DNA from: Antedon mediterranea
Taxonomy: Eukaryota > Echinodermata > Crinoidea > Comatulida > Antedonidae
Assembly: GCF_964355755.1 (NCBI RefSeq)
Contig: NC_092679.1
Location: forward strand, 13,938,932 to 14,002,931
Reading direction: 5' to 3'
Length of the DNA: 64,000 nucleotides
Each line of letters begins with the position of its first letter. Within the stretch, counting starts at the first letter, position 1. Of this stretch, positions 46,541-51,037 are shown piece by piece. Position numbers and translations under genes: made by a program. The notes beneath the pieces are model-generated. The model saw only the letters and a list, made by a program, of their open reading frames with translations. It was not told the origin of the DNA and made no database searches.

Positions 46541-48859
46541 GCCTGTTCTAATACCCCTTTCACACCAAAACTCCGGAGTGTCTCCGGAGACACCCCGGGG
46601 TTTATGACCATTCAAAACGTCGAGAAACTCCGGAGATACCCCTTTCACACCAACCTAGCAACACCGGGGTTTATAAAATAAAATTGTAAATGTCGCCCTC
46701 TATTTTGTTTGTTTACATAGCGACGATCATTAGAATCATTTTAATTAATAATATTTTAAATTTAATAATTACTTTCAAAAGTCTCAGAAGTAATATAATG
46801 TTTTATTGATACTACTTATTATTTTTGAACCCGCTATATATGTTGTACAAATATTTAAAGTATTTTGAAATAAAACTAAAGCTATGAGTGATCGTGTGAG
46901 GATGACCTTTTGACCCGAAACACTCCGGAGTTTGATGTTGGTACCTTTCACACCAAAACACCGGGGTGTCCCCGCAGTTCGCTCTCCGGAGAATGTTCAG
47001 CTGTTCAACCCCGCAGTTTTAAACTCCGGAGTTGCTTGATTTTACCTTTCACACCAAACAGCGGGACGTCAACTCCGGGGTGTCTCCGGAGTTTTGCTTT
47101 TGGTGTGAAAGGGGTATTATATAGCGCATATAATCAGGCTTTCAATAATATATTATTATGCTACAATTATGATTTACACAATACGTTTTTATCTAGAAAT
47201 TAATGTGGTTGAAATCCCTCGACTAAAGAGAAACAATGTATTTGACAGGGGTTTGCTTAGTCTATGCTCATCCTAGTTAAGCCTATGCCTTATCATTTTT
47301 AAGCCTACTTTCACCATTTTATCGAATGATATTTCATTTTAGCCCAAATTAATGTTGTCATCTGTACTGTAGCTTGCTTGCATTTATGTAAAAGATTACT
47401 TACATGGTGAAAAGTTCATGTAGCTTTGACAAAGCATCTTCGTCGATTTCCTTCAGGTTATTATTGTTCATGTAACTATAAAAAAAATTGTGCTATGGTG
47501 AACAAAACATTGTAAACATACTAAACAACGTAAGGCATTTGCACGTAAGACGAAAAATGCTCGGTTTTATTCCTTAAACACATCATCAAGCTAGTTAATC
47601 TATATTGATCGTTCGTATTGCTAAATTCCAAAATACTGCTTTGTTCTACATGGCACATTATTAACACTAGAGGGTGAACTCGCTTCGCTCGCTCTCCCTC
47701 TAGGAAGTGTAGACGATGGTTCTCGGAATGATAATGACACGGTAAAAAGGTTTTAGAAGGACGTTCTGGTCTGGACGTTTTCGGTCGGTTACCATTATTG
47801 AAACGCTTGATATTCCTAAAACTAAACCTACTCACTAACCTGTTTCACAGTGTCTTAGATGATTAATAGCGTTTTACGTATAGTGTTAATTGTTTGGTAG
47901 GGCCCATATAGTGTGGATGTGGGGAGGCGGAGTTAATTTGAGGGAGGTGCTTATTTGAGGGTTACGTTAATTTTGTTAATTTTAATAAAATGGTACATTT
48001 ACAAATAAAATCCTCTAGTAGATATAAAAAGTGGTAAAAAAGAATTACAAATCCTTGGTAAATTGAAATCTACTAAAAATAGTATAATTGTGTCATAAAT
48101 ATAATACAATATTATGTGTATAAATGTGGATGGACGTTTATTAGATGGTAGTTGGTGGGGGGGGGGGTGGTGATAATTATCAATTGATGTTTTATTTGGG
48201 AGGTGTTCCGGGCGTTTATTTAAATAAATACCATTCTAATTGGTATAATCAATACATTATTCCGCGACAGTGAACAGTTTTGGCCTAAGAAGGCAGACGT
48301 TTTAGACGGCTTGCAACATGGGCATAAGTAGCCTATCCCAGGATCCTAACGGGACACAGGTAGCGCACAGTATTTATAAAGTCCTGGCGGGTTACTCAAA
48401 AACTCGACTATCGGGGTTTCATTCGATATTTCAAACAAAAGCTCTTATTGTTCAAGAATATCCTATAACATATAACATTTTACTACGTTGGGCTAACCTC
48501 CCTCCAAACAGCAGTTCGGAAACTGCAAAGCAGCCTTACGGGTCGCCGGGCCCGAAGAGGATATGTAGGGATAATAACATATAACCGTAGCTTTGACATT
48601 GCAATGTGAAGCTTACAGAATTATTGTGTCTACTGGTTATTGAAATTACAAAAAAAACTTACAGAGTTTGGGTGTTTACTGGAATTCCTACCGGCCATTC
48701 ATTGAGTCCACGGTTTGCACAGTCCACGGTTCTTTTTGTACATTCACAAACTGCATTCACATTAGTATCATTACTACATGCAACTTCAACACCAATTGAT
48801 AAATCAACCCATAAAAACAACAGGCAGCATATCAAGGATGTAGAGTCCATTTTCAACAT
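1..48859 (-). CDS. LRR / cysteine-rich / multi-pass membrane protein, 19 exons, 3' end beyond window
   Basis: Seen: coding exons (plus-strand coordinates, in transcript order) are 48663-48859, 47404-47475, 44525-44584, 43660-43728, 42857-42928, 41437-41508, 29703-29774, 28502-28579, 25014-25079, 23379-23447, 22506-22577, 15512-15574, 10052-10186, 3766-3834, 3033-3107, 2791-2862, 2489-2548, 1705-1880 and 1-1588. All have GT-AG borders, and their joined length (3137 nt) gives one open frame of about 1045 residues. Order: signal peptide (about 1-26), LRRNT cap (28-65), 17 LRRs (66-457), ephrin-receptor-like Cys modules (about 458-714), then a multi-pass membrane region (about 715 onward). Known: one-LRR-per-exon phase-2 structure occurs in LGR/RXFP receptors, but the C-terminal half here is not rhodopsin-like. 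Inferred: a surface receptor or channel-like protein of unknown ligand. Further exons could have been missed in the large introns. The stop codon is not in the window. Confidence 0.82.
1705..1880 (-). CDS. Exon 18: link from LRRs into cysteine-rich region
   Basis: 176 nt entered in phase 2 and left in phase 1, the first phase change in the gene. It codes IVCVKEGTEIEIKG and then CSPCKEGTYRLYDSTECAKC, a GCC2/GCC3 (ephrin-receptor-like) half-module completed by the PPGG across the junction. Acceptor after TTTTTGCTAG, donor GTATGA. Confidence 0.85.
1950..2405. repeat. Palindromic MITE copy (decayed)
   Basis: Begins ACTTAGAGGTGAAATATCAG and ends with the inverse TATATTTCACCGAAATAAAA near 2345-2390. 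Related copies lie at 30138-30290, 52535-52655 and 55130-55330. It fills most of the intron between exons 17 and 18. Confidence 0.6.
2489..2548 (-). CDS. Exon 17: LRR 17 (last, 20 residues)
   Basis: 60 nt coding VYLNCCGLKSIPSNIGKL and IN. Donor GTAAAT, acceptor TTATTTAG, phase 2. It is the final repeat before the cysteine-rich region. Confidence 0.8.
2791..2862 (-). CDS. Exon 16: LRR 16
   Basis: 72 nt coding IYLFDNPIMQIEENALSHM and IEKGT. Donor GTATGT, acceptor CCCCCAG, phase 2. Confidence 0.8.
3033..3107 (-). CDS. Exon 15: LRR 15
   Basis: 75 nt coding LFLYGNKISNITYKTLE and TQNTTLEY, with N-glycosylation sequons (NIT, NTT). Donor GTGAGA, acceptor CCTGCAG. Confidence 0.82.
3108..3765. other. 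Intron 14, no feature recognised
   Basis: Two short overlapping ORFs on opposite strands near 3401-3629 show no repeat or domain signature. I see nothing else. Confidence 0.4.
3766..3834 (-). CDS. Exon 14: LRR 14
   Basis: 69 nt coding LFLVHNNITFIEDGAFNE and TNLYF. Donor GTAAGC, acceptor TTTCAG, phase 2. Confidence 0.82.
3835..4890. other. Intronic, no feature recognised
   Basis: AT-rich sequence without a coding exon, terminal inverted repeat or tRNA-like box that I can support. Confidence 0.4.
4893..5130 (+). repeat. Decayed copy of the 364-bp tRNA-like unit
   Basis: Matches the array at 35.4-40.8 kb from its GTTAAAGAGTCGCTATCC-like part through the tRNA-like body (about 4972-5041) to the TTAATTAATT tail. 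The tRNA part is mutated (ACATCTACATATCAAGCAGA) and the T arm is damaged, so it is not a working gene. It shows the unit also exists outside the array. Confidence 0.65.
5468..6133 (+). pseudogene. SGNH-hydrolase-like ORF of the YR retrotransposon
   Basis: ATG at 5468. IGLVGHSFVRRL resembles block I (with GHS where GDS is usual), HLGENDI resembles block III (GxND), and YIHSDPMAY sits where the DxxH block is expected. One in-frame TAG at 5648 breaks the frame between blocks I and III; the reading frame is otherwise kept to the TGA at 6131. Its role in these elements is not established. Confidence 0.6.
6190..6947 (+). pseudogene. Gag-like region of the YR retrotransposon
   Basis: Readable in two frames: LGSNVPL then KNKIWANGYIDLKTLI, and further on LNWRTYDESFRKAQQ with NWDVLHPELMLKL, a pattern seen in DIRS/Ngaro gag proteins. 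It is broken by a stop near 6307 and a frameshift near 6470. 6945-7040 is a small inserted repeat (TAAATAAATAAATAATAACA then ATAGCGCACATACC). Confidence 0.5.
7085..8540 (+). pseudogene. Reverse transcriptase and RNase H of the YR retrotransposon
   Basis: RT motifs: KTDIEDAFMNIPIHP (motif A), LPMGASRSCNIFE, ILDDFFFVGP (the DD of motif C, about 7660), then the thumb region KVTLRDMQSMVGLLNYA. RNase H motifs: LFSDAAASIGCAAVF (about 8145), EIWRHEHANHR, FRCDNSAVVAQ and DNVWADLLSR (about 8470). Stops and frameshifts at 7403, 7640, 7720 and around 8120-8370 make it inactive. Confidence 0.75.
8606..9530 (+). pseudogene. Tyrosine recombinase of the YR retrotransposon, catalytic residues lost
   Basis: N-terminal SAM-like part LAPATIKAYQRNIQKLASWL, then the catalytic part with FRAFFLTAFQGFFWIGEL where the first catalytic Arg is expected (the usual GxxRxGE context reads FFWIGE), and GHSFHIGAATYAASLGL where HxxR is expected (the Arg is His here). 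Three frame breaks (8850, 9247, 9468). The enzyme cannot be active as read. Confidence 0.7.
9833..9898. repeat. Inverted repeat near the retrotransposon 3' end
   Basis: GGGGCAGCCCATA at about 9833 and TATGGGCTGCCCC at about 9885, separated by about 38 bases. It may be part of the terminal structure of the YR element. Confidence 0.5.
10052..10186 (-). CDS. Exon 13: LRRs 12 and 13 in one exon
   Basis: 135 nt, the only exon carrying two repeats: LDLSWNSLTSLEDRKIP then LFLGKNNIQSISTKIFANM. Donor GTGAGT, acceptor ATTTCAG, phase 2. It probably reflects loss of one intron or a tandem repeat inside the exon. It lies just right of the retrotransposon at 5.1-9.9 kb. Confidence 0.82.
10386..10560. repeat. 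End of a TIR element (AAAGGCCGGTGCACAC)
   Basis: Shares AAAGGCCGGTGCACAC with the ends at 12181 and 15214 (inverted). Its partner end was not identified; it may be an older, partly replaced element. Confidence 0.5.
10976..11276 (+). repeat. C-rich minisatellite, arm 1
   Basis: About 16-20 imperfect units of the type GGACAACTACCCCC(TTA), 16-20 bp each. Complementary in sense to the larger array at 11397-12056. Confidence 0.85.
11397..12056 (-). repeat. G-rich minisatellite, arm 2 (inverted)
   Basis: Units of the type GGGGGGTAGTTGTCC, the reverse complement of arm 1. A larger block of about 220 bp (TAGTTGTCCTACGGAGGTAG ... GGGGGG) is repeated at about 11433-11650 and 11670-11865. Open frames here are low-complexity artefacts. 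Confidence 0.85.
12361..12660 (+). pseudogene. MADF-domain exon with a frameshift
   Basis: Reads VFMEILCHYPSCLYDKGSKS then YTDRNIRINA, the start of a MADF domain. A stop (GCATGA, about 12574) interrupts it, but one frame over the domain continues with KTIISDKHLCRRMPEKLGL and KRVRDQFVK to a GTGAGT donor at about 12660. One base has therefore been lost. Probable DNA-binding partner gene of the surrounding transposon. Confidence 0.55.
13063..13281 (+). pseudogene. Possible BESS-like C-terminal exon of the MADF gene
   Basis: The SGQYIIAMELRAIAPQKRGL then AIMRLIQ stretch has the hydrophobic spacing of the BESS motif that follows MADF domains. The stop is at 13279. The link to the MADF exon is by position only. 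Confidence 0.35.
13347..13897. repeat. MITE with AGATGTATTGTCC ends
   Basis: AGATGTATTGTCCTTT at about 13349 and its inverse AAAGGGACAATACATCTT at about 13877. A third related end, GGGACAATACATCTTTAAG, lies at 14193. Confidence 0.5.
15512..15574 (-). CDS. Exon 12: LRR 11 (21 residues)
   Basis: 63 nt coding LLLAYNRLTEIPIFRG and YIYGT. Donor GTGAGT, acceptor CTTATTTAG, phase 2. It is isolated between the MADF element and the nested LINE. Confidence 0.76.
16978..17615. repeat. MITE with AAAGCCCCATTCCCT ends
   Basis: Left end AAAGCCCCATTCCCT and right end AGGGAAGGGGTCTTT are imperfect inverses, flanked by ATTT and AAAT. It interrupts the LINE RT between GEWLE and NDSEMIGACF. The interior contains AGGCCTAG words but no coding region. 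Confidence 0.65.
17639..20127. mobile_element. Non-autonomous element with about 0.7-kb inverted arms
   Basis: The left arm, about 17639-18325 (TAGTCCATGGGATTTAGAC ... GAACATGTGATTTGGCAC), is the inverse of about 19257-20127 (GTGCCAAATCACATGTTC ... CTAAATCCCATGGACTA). Each arm contains diverged repeats of about 140 bp with AGGTCAATAATGTTAGAA cores. The 0.9-kb centre has no ORF. It is inserted in the LINE right after HSTITSLH. A related diverged sequence lies at 56490-57060. Confidence 0.75.
19318..19374. repeat. Perfect hairpin inside the right arm
   Basis: ACATTTGAACTATATTTGAA ... CCTT, a TAAA loop, then the exact inverse, about 27 bp per arm. Confidence 0.75.
20830..22301 (-). mobile_element. 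Helitron-like element, copy A
   Basis: On the minus strand it begins TCTATATATATAAATTATGG after an A (22302) and ends with a hairpin (GAGCGAGCGAAGCGAGCTC) plus CTCACCCTCTAG followed by T (20829). TC...CTAG ends, insertion between A and T, and no target duplication are Helitron hallmarks. Removing it rejoins the LINE reading frame (SSWMTPNILKLMYERDY) exactly. No Rep/helicase is present, so it is non-autonomous. Same family as 30994-32325. Confidence 0.78.
21716..21842. repeat. Perfect 63-bp-arm palindrome in Helitron copy A
   Basis: Arms 21716-21778 and 21780-21842 around a 1-2 base centre (GGAGGTATAAATACCTCC at the core). Copy B has this sequence only once, so copy A gained an inverted duplication. 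Confidence 0.9.
22506..22577 (-). CDS. Exon 11: LRR 10
   Basis: 72 nt coding LDLVNNNISFIHKDAFVAM and DSIFS. Donor GTGAGT, acceptor GTTTTCAG, phase 2. Confidence 0.82.
22578..23378. other. Intron 10: compact GTCGG element and plain sequence
   Basis: 22676-22800 holds a short copy of the GTCGG element (CACTATGTCGGTTGGTCGG ... GAGCACTCGACTGGGCCAGC). The remainder, including two overlapping minus-strand ORFs at 23052-23340, shows nothing I recognise. Confidence 0.5.
23379..23447 (-). CDS. Exon 10: LRR 9
   Basis: 69 nt coding IHLSKNKLRSIPSKAFQGG and DILV. Donor GTAAGT, acceptor CCATAG, phase 2. Confidence 0.82.
23777..24334 (+). pseudogene. LINE reverse transcriptase C-terminal fragment
   Basis: Reads MIVDFRTKNRSV, VPEYKYLGTIIDKKLVW, FYQSTILSVISFC and on to SFVPQSIVTYNKL with no internal stop. 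This is the conserved connection/thumb region after the FADD motif in CR1/L2/Jockey-type LINEs. The catalytic part is missing (5' truncation). A (TA)n run at 24576 lies beyond its 3' end. Confidence 0.75.
25014..25079 (-). CDS. Exon 9: degenerate LRR 8
   Basis: 66 nt coding ISISPSVVELSTGTFKLS and TGSS. Donor GTGAGT, acceptor CTTTTTAG, phase 2. This is the least canonical repeat: serine replaces the usual Asn. The phase and splice sites still fit exactly. Confidence 0.68.
25193..25215 (-). repeat. Possible truncated Helitron-like 3' end
   Basis: CTAGATGGTACGCGAGCGAA read in reverse ends CGTACCATCTAG then T, as in the copy at 58654. No matching 5' end was seen. Confidence 0.35.
25762..28489 (-). 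mobile_element. LINE with endonuclease and RT, broken
   Basis: In transcript order: endonuclease start at 28489-28217 (WKIGTINIRSGSEDWRLEEA, LCALQEVRKR), then an inserted GTCGG element (about 27741-28190), then the endonuclease end (DYLLCNDWLRQYIPDCRVR, SDHKLLVTTFRTPKTKVARF, about 27740-27590), linker, RT (KSWGNGKIEALWKGKGSKRD, LTDNQYGFRQNHGTNDATKR, FVDLSAAFDHIARSWLW) and finally GYADDIVLYLFSF near 26180. Frameshifts at about 26400, 26840 and 27340 make it inactive. Endonuclease and RT resemble craniofacial-development-protein-2-like LINEs. Confidence 0.75.
27741..28190 (+). repeat. GTCGG-array element, truncated copy
   Basis: Starts TTAGTCGCGTGGAAGCGACT (6-bp hairpin), then CTATAGTTCACTATGTCGG, a GTCGGTCT array, then CGGTATCACTATGCG and a body shared with 28655, 54103 and 55403. 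It stops at TTTACAAAATT, before the second array. It lies inside the LINE endonuclease. Confidence 0.75.
28502..28579 (-). CDS. Exon 8: LRR 7 (26 residues)
   Basis: 78 nt coding LRIKNNKKLQMLGENAFAF and TNGGSVS. Donor GTAAGA, acceptor TTTTCAG. It sits about 12 bases upstream (in minus-strand sense) of a LINE endonuclease fragment (28217-28489), so the LINE landed very close to the donor site. Confidence 0.78.
28655..29315 (+). repeat. GTCGG-array element, complete copy
   Basis: First array at about 28695-28735, second at 29210-29270. The right end is GTAGCACGCGACTTAATGGC; the left end is TTAGTCGCGTTGAAGCGACT. The body between the arrays lacks an ORF. Confidence 0.75.
29440..30110. repeat. Duplicated intron block around exon 7
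   Basis: Matches 41190-42060: shared AGCTTTACGAAGGTTATAAC, the LRR exon, and a GCAGCAGCGGCAGCAGTAGG repeat. The second block carries a further internal duplication (41590-41760 and 41780-41950). Confidence 0.7.
29703..29774 (-). CDS. Exon 7: LRR 6, near-copy of exon 6
   Basis: 72 nt coding LGLSFNNINMIEPFTFVNN and SKLVK. Donor GTAAGT, acceptor TTTTTTCAG, phase 2. It lies about 11.7 kb downstream of its sister exon; the array of tRNA-like units and two LINEs lie between them. Confidence 0.8.
30994..32325 (-). mobile_element. Helitron-like element, copy B
   Basis: On the minus strand it starts TCTATGTATAAATTATGG after an A (32326) and ends ...CACCCTCTAG followed by T (30993). Removing it restores the host LINE codons IIN-D-VLGRKK exactly, with no target duplication. 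The interior has no long ORF. About 1.33 kb against 1.47 kb for copy A. Confidence 0.8.
32844..34372 (-). mobile_element. LINE 3' fragment with zinc-binding RT C-terminus
   Basis: Minus-strand coding remnant with SKSNICDRCKNVIENEEHML followed by LKCKVIKPVWRKFN (33830-34063), the CxxC...H...C zinc-binding domain after LINE RTs, preceded by FKLLHRILVCNKRWHIWKLS. A poly-T run at 32845-32860 is its poly-A tail. The interval 32860-33780 is AT-rich 3' sequence; the hydrophobic plus-strand ORF there is an antisense artefact. Confidence 0.65.
35216..35420. repeat. (TA)n microsatellite and small hairpin
   Basis: About 21 TA units at 35233-35275, then AAAGTTAGCTCTGCTAACTT, a perfect short hairpin. Confidence 0.7.
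35712..35783 (+). tRNA. tRNA-like gene 1, anticodon ATC by position
   Basis: 72 nt folding as a cloverleaf: acceptor GCCCCAG/TTGGGGC, D arm GTCT/GGAC, anticodon stem TCTGC/GCAGG with loop ATATCAA, T stem CCGAG/CTCGG with loop TTCGAGT, discriminator G. A-box-like TGGTCTAATGG and B-box-like GAGTTCGAGTC are present. A TTTT run 3 bases downstream can end Pol III transcription. The body resembles tRNA-Glu/Gln, but positions 34-36 read ATC, which would decode GAU (Asp), an anticodon not normally used. Isotype not assigned. Confidence 0.6.
36075..36146 (+). tRNA. tRNA-like gene 2
   Basis: Identical in the 72-nt body to gene 1, with a TTTTT terminator 3 bases downstream. Confidence 0.6.
36439..36510 (+). 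tRNA. tRNA-like gene 3
   Basis: Identical body to gene 1; TTTTT terminator. The upstream part has the CACGCAGAG variant shared with unit 6. Confidence 0.6.
36803..36875 (+). tRNA. tRNA-like gene 4, variant
   Basis: Anticodon loop ATATCCA (position 37 changed to C) and one extra G in the acceptor 3' strand (TTGGGGGC), so the acceptor stem is altered. Probably not functional. Confidence 0.45.
37168..37239 (+). tRNA. tRNA-like gene 5
   Basis: Identical body to gene 1; TTTTT terminator. The transposon at 37345 lies about 105 bp downstream. Confidence 0.6.
37345..39662. mobile_element. 2.3-kb TIR element with TGTT target duplication
   Basis: Ends CAGTCGAGCAGCAAAGTG and its inverse CACTTTGCTGCCCGACTG. 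TGTT occurs at 37341-37344 and 39663-39666; the uninterrupted units have it once (GCCTGTTGTG). A 23-bp direct repeat (GAATCCGGCACTTTTCTCAT + CAG) lies near both ends (37689 and 39255). 39093-39118 is a perfect 26-bp palindrome (ACCATGGACCTATAGGTCCA core). No ORF or transposase is visible. The 4-bp duplication fits Academ-, Sola- or Ginger-like groups; not assigned. Confidence 0.8.
39854..39925 (+). tRNA. tRNA-like gene 6
   Basis: Identical body to gene 1, TTTT terminator. The unit resembles unit 3. Confidence 0.6.
40217..40288 (+). tRNA. tRNA-like gene 7, variant
   Basis: Loop ATATCCA as in gene 4, but with a normal acceptor stem. TTTTT terminator. Confidence 0.5.
40581..40652 (+). tRNA. tRNA-like gene 8, variant
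   Basis: Acceptor GCCCAAG (position 5 C to A), which breaks one acceptor pair. The rest is like gene 1; TTTTT terminator. Last unit of the array. Confidence 0.5.
40770..41130 (+). repeat. tRNA-derived SINE-like copy
   Basis: GCGTGGTGCATCGGATGAAG ... GCGGTTCAAGTCTCACT has a B-box-like GGTTCAAGTCTC. The same sequence and tail (ACGATTTACGATCTTCGCAG) recur at 58265-58600. Confidence 0.5.
41190..42060. repeat. Duplicated intron block around exon 6
   Basis: Counterpart of 29440-30110, with GCAGCAGCGGCGGCAGTAGG repeats and an internal second copy (41780-41950). Confidence 0.7.
41437..41508 (-). CDS. Exon 6: LRR 5, near-copy of exon 7
   Basis: 72 nt coding LYLSSNDINIIEPFTFANN and SKLAY. Donor GTAAGT, acceptor TTTTTTTCAG. 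Both the exon and the flanking intron sequence resemble 29703-29774 and its flanks, so the two exons arose by duplication. Confidence 0.8.
42061..42856. other. Intron 5, no feature recognised
   Basis: Plain AT-rich sequence with a short run of CAGCAGCAATGGCAGC type near 42745. No exon found. Confidence 0.4.
42857..42928 (-). CDS. Exon 5: LRR 4
   Basis: 72 nt coding LSLTNNKITILRNTTFQG and on to VITN. Donor GTAAGT. The acceptor chosen (CATAATAG) is the one that gives the LxLxxN spacing; a second AG three bases on would lose one residue. Confidence 0.8.
43660..43728 (-). CDS. Exon 4: LRR 3
   Basis: 69 nt coding IHADKNLLTDISTVFNDL plus PILHI. Donor GTAAGT, acceptor ATTTCAG, phase 2. Confidence 0.8.
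43822..44218. repeat. MITE with AGAGTTCTGCG ends
   Basis: The left end (TAGAGTTCTGCGTTGCTGAC ... ACGGTAGGTGGCGCTGCGTGG, the latter 21-bp word present twice in tandem at 43849-43891) is the inverse of the right end (CCACGCAGAGCCATCTATCG ... CGCAGAACTCTA). TIR about 45 bp. Confidence 0.65.
44525..44584 (-). CDS. Exon 3: LRR 2 (short, 20 residues)
   Basis: 60 nt coding INVNNNLLSKLPSLP followed by KTIGN. Donor GTAAGT, acceptor GTTGACAG. The shorter LPxxIGN-type repeat is like exon 17. Confidence 0.72.
44834..45739. mobile_element. MULE-like non-autonomous element, 9-bp target duplication
   Basis: Inverted repeats of about 150 bp starting GCGATTTTTTTTTTCGTACA on both sides. GACCGGCTT is duplicated directly outside (44825-44833 and 45740-45748). 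A 9-bp duplication with long TIRs is typical of Mutator-like elements. The interior has a (GT)n run near 45197 and no ORF. Confidence 0.75.
45835..45905 (-). repeat. Compact GTCGG element (solo form)
   Basis: Read on the minus strand: CGCATGCAACGCGACTCTAC, CACTATGTCGGTCGGTTGG, then GAGCACGCGACTGCAGCC. Both outer ends are present, but only one short array and no body. Confidence 0.65.
46499..46541. repeat. (AAT)n microsatellite
   Basis: About 13 AAT units. Confidence 0.85.
46549..47119. mobile_element. TIR element with TAATACCCCTTTCACACC ends
   Basis: TAATACCCCTTTCACACCAA at the left and TTGGTGTGAAAGGGGTATTA at the right, with CTCCGGAG words repeated inside (about 10 copies). The target duplication is not clear. 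No ORF of its own; the open frames there come from the repeated words. Confidence 0.65.
47404..47475 (-). CDS. Exon 2: LRR 1
   Basis: 72 nt coding LYMNNNNLKEIDEDALSKL and the rest of a 24-residue LRR. Donor GTAAGT, acceptor after a TTTTTTTATAG tract, phase 2 at both ends. Confidence 0.82.
47667..48572 (-). mobile_element. Helitron-like element, copy C (diverged)
   Basis: The left end is CTAGAGGGTGAACTCGCTTC preceded by A, as in copies A and B. The body shares CTTGCAACATGGGCA and CCTAACGGGACACAGG with them. The right end is uncertain: GGGA|T near 48572 would give the required A|TC start. It lies in intron 1 of the LRR gene. Confidence 0.55.
48663..48859 (-). CDS. Exon 1: start codon, signal peptide and LRR N-terminal cap
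   Basis: The ATG at 48859-48857 begins MLKMDSTSL, followed by the hydrophobic run LICCLLFLWV and a likely cleavage site near VEVA/CS. Four cysteines spaced C-x9-C-x-C-x6-C, followed by GLNEWPVGIPVNTQT, fit an LRRNT cap. The exon ends with donor GTAAGT in phase 2 (CT, completing a Leu codon in exon 2). The open frame continues 24 codons upstream to 48931. The internal ATG is preferred because the signal peptide follows it directly; a second ATG lies three codons on. Confidence 0.82.
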
Positions 48860-48934
48860 GTTTGCAATATAAATGTGAAAACCTAACCTATTAAATATTG
48901 CGTTTATTTTAGAAACGTCACTGTGATACAAAAT

Positions 48935-49529
48935 CTGGTTTGATATTGAAATAAAATCATGAATGTTTCGTAAATTCTACAAATTGTATAAGCATTTCCA
49001 ACTGAGTTGGTATCAACAAAAGAAGTTCCGGATTCGGGTCGTGACATTAGTGTACTTTCACTTTACTTCTTTTCATTATACAGTACCTGTTTTTGTCATA
49101 ACATACTTATTATGTATATCATTTTTTATTTCCTTGTGGTAGTCAAGTTTTAAATATATCTATCGATTTTATTGCTTACAATCGATGACATCTTGGCCAC
49201 ATCTGCAAAAAAGTCTTATCATTTGCTCACCAAGGTCGCCTTTTCCATTAGACACAACTAGAATTTACGAACAAAATTGTATTTTAACCCTTTGAAGACG
49301 CAAGGTTTCTACCCCAAATGACAGAGCTTAAATAAGGTATTAAAGATTAGCATAAGCTAGTAGATTCCGAAAATTACCTGTTAATGGCTTTTCCAACACA
49401 CTTTCTTACTCTTACTTCTTGAATCGGAGGTATCTCTGGCGGGAATTTAATAAGTCAGAGAGAATGATATAAACCATAATACGATTGGTTAATTAATAGC
49501 GTGACAATCGTTTCCTGGTTATGACGTGA
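48935..49529. repeat. Segmental duplication, copy 1 left part
   Basis: Nearly identical to 52664-53455 (ATCTGGTTTGATATTGAAAT onward); the second copy has an extra MITE (53045-53240). It starts just upstream of the LRR gene's first exon, so it may include promoter-side sequence. Confidence 0.8.
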
Positions 49530-51037
49530 CAGTTGTGGCGCCAGCCAGCCCCCCCCCCCCCCCCCACCACCCCCCGTCGGGGAAAGCTGCCCCCCCCCCC
49601 CCCAGGTCGGGGAGTATTGCCCATATTTGTCGGGGAGATAAATATGATCATTTCTTTTCTGGTAAAAAATAAAACCATATTAAGTGTACTACTATATATT
49701 TTAAGTAACTGCGGCATGCCATTTTTGACGTACGTACGATATACTGACAGCGAAGTAAACAGTATGATGTGGTACGCATTTGTCTGGCGGTGTCTCTTTG
49801 TACGAATCTTTCATGGCTCACTGCGGTATACCCGTCGACATATCTGGGCTGTATCATATTACATCCAGGGACCAAAATGTGTATTTTTCAGATTCCAGGC
49901 GAAAATCGAAAATTAATTTGCAACTACGCATCGACGTACGTTCTTACAGGAATATAGGTACGAGTTATGTTCTCACGGTTGAGTTTACGAATTGTTTCAA
50001 TTTACCAATAACCCTTGGTGTACCGCGTATATGTTCGCTGTCGATTAAAGGGGTTTGGGTGGGGGTTCGATTGGGAAAAGGAAGCGGTTGGCCCGAACCA
50101 TAAAACAGGGTCTGGTCACGTTTCTTTTCGCGCATAAATCTCGATCTAGGGTAGGTGGGTGAATAGGGTGGCTAGCCACCTCCCTTAATTCTAAAGGGAA
50201 AAAAAAGATGCACCAAACCCGTGACCGTCGCTAGACGCGGATTCGACGCACTTGACTTTTTTAATTAAGAAGAGTAGGCAAGAGCTATAGTTGAAAGAAC
50301 TATTTATGAATTCAAGAGTTTAAAAAGAAAACGCAATTTAAAATCTTCGGAAAATACCCACAACTGAGTTATTTTCAAAACACATGCACTCCCACTACCA
50401 GCATCACGTTGTCTTAGCTCGCTCCTCGCGTGAATGCTGACGTTATCACTCTCCAAAAATACACCATTTTCCGCCCTGGTCCGTGTGCAAGCGTTAGCGT
50501 GGACCTGTATATTTACACCCCTGTACAGAGTAGAGTGTAATATCGTGAACTTTTTTCTCGCGTATGAAGGTTTTTTTAAATAATGGTATGCAGTATAAAC
50601 GATAAAAAAAAACGATAAACATGATGTTCTTTTATTATTATTTCATAGGCATAACATAAACATGAAATGTCTTCTTCTATGTACACGGCCGAAAAAACGG
50701 CATTTTATTGATTTGTGTTACAGACACGGCGATTACGGCAATCCTCATTGTATACGGTACTAAATTACATTGAGTTATTCACCCGGCTATAGGGTATACA
50801 GTATATCTGAGGTTAACAGACCACCAAAGCACAGTCGTACACTAAACACATGCACTATCGAGGCATTTTCGGATCAAAGTTTATTATTAGTTTGTCGAAA
50901 AAGATCCGTATTAGAGTATTTAGGAAAGATTTATTTAAATTTACATTATTATGTGACATTGTTATTAAATGTAATGGAAACAGTTGCTCTAGCCTATTAA
51001 ACAGTGTGTAAGCATCTATTTTTCAAAATTTTTTGAG
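49530..51037. other. 1.5-kb segment between 53-bp direct repeats
   Basis: Flanked by identical 53-bp copies (49477-49529 and 51038-51090, starting TAATACGATTGGTTAATTAA). The second segmental copy lacks the segment. It contains C-homopolymer runs at 49549-49601 and ORFs without recognised domains (49533-50103, 50770-51000). No terminal inverted repeats seen. Confidence 0.6.

Noticed and set aside
49533-50103. Overlapping ORFs beginning in a proline-rich run
   Set aside because: The start derives from C homopolymers, and the rest has no domain that I recognise; frames overlap on both strands.
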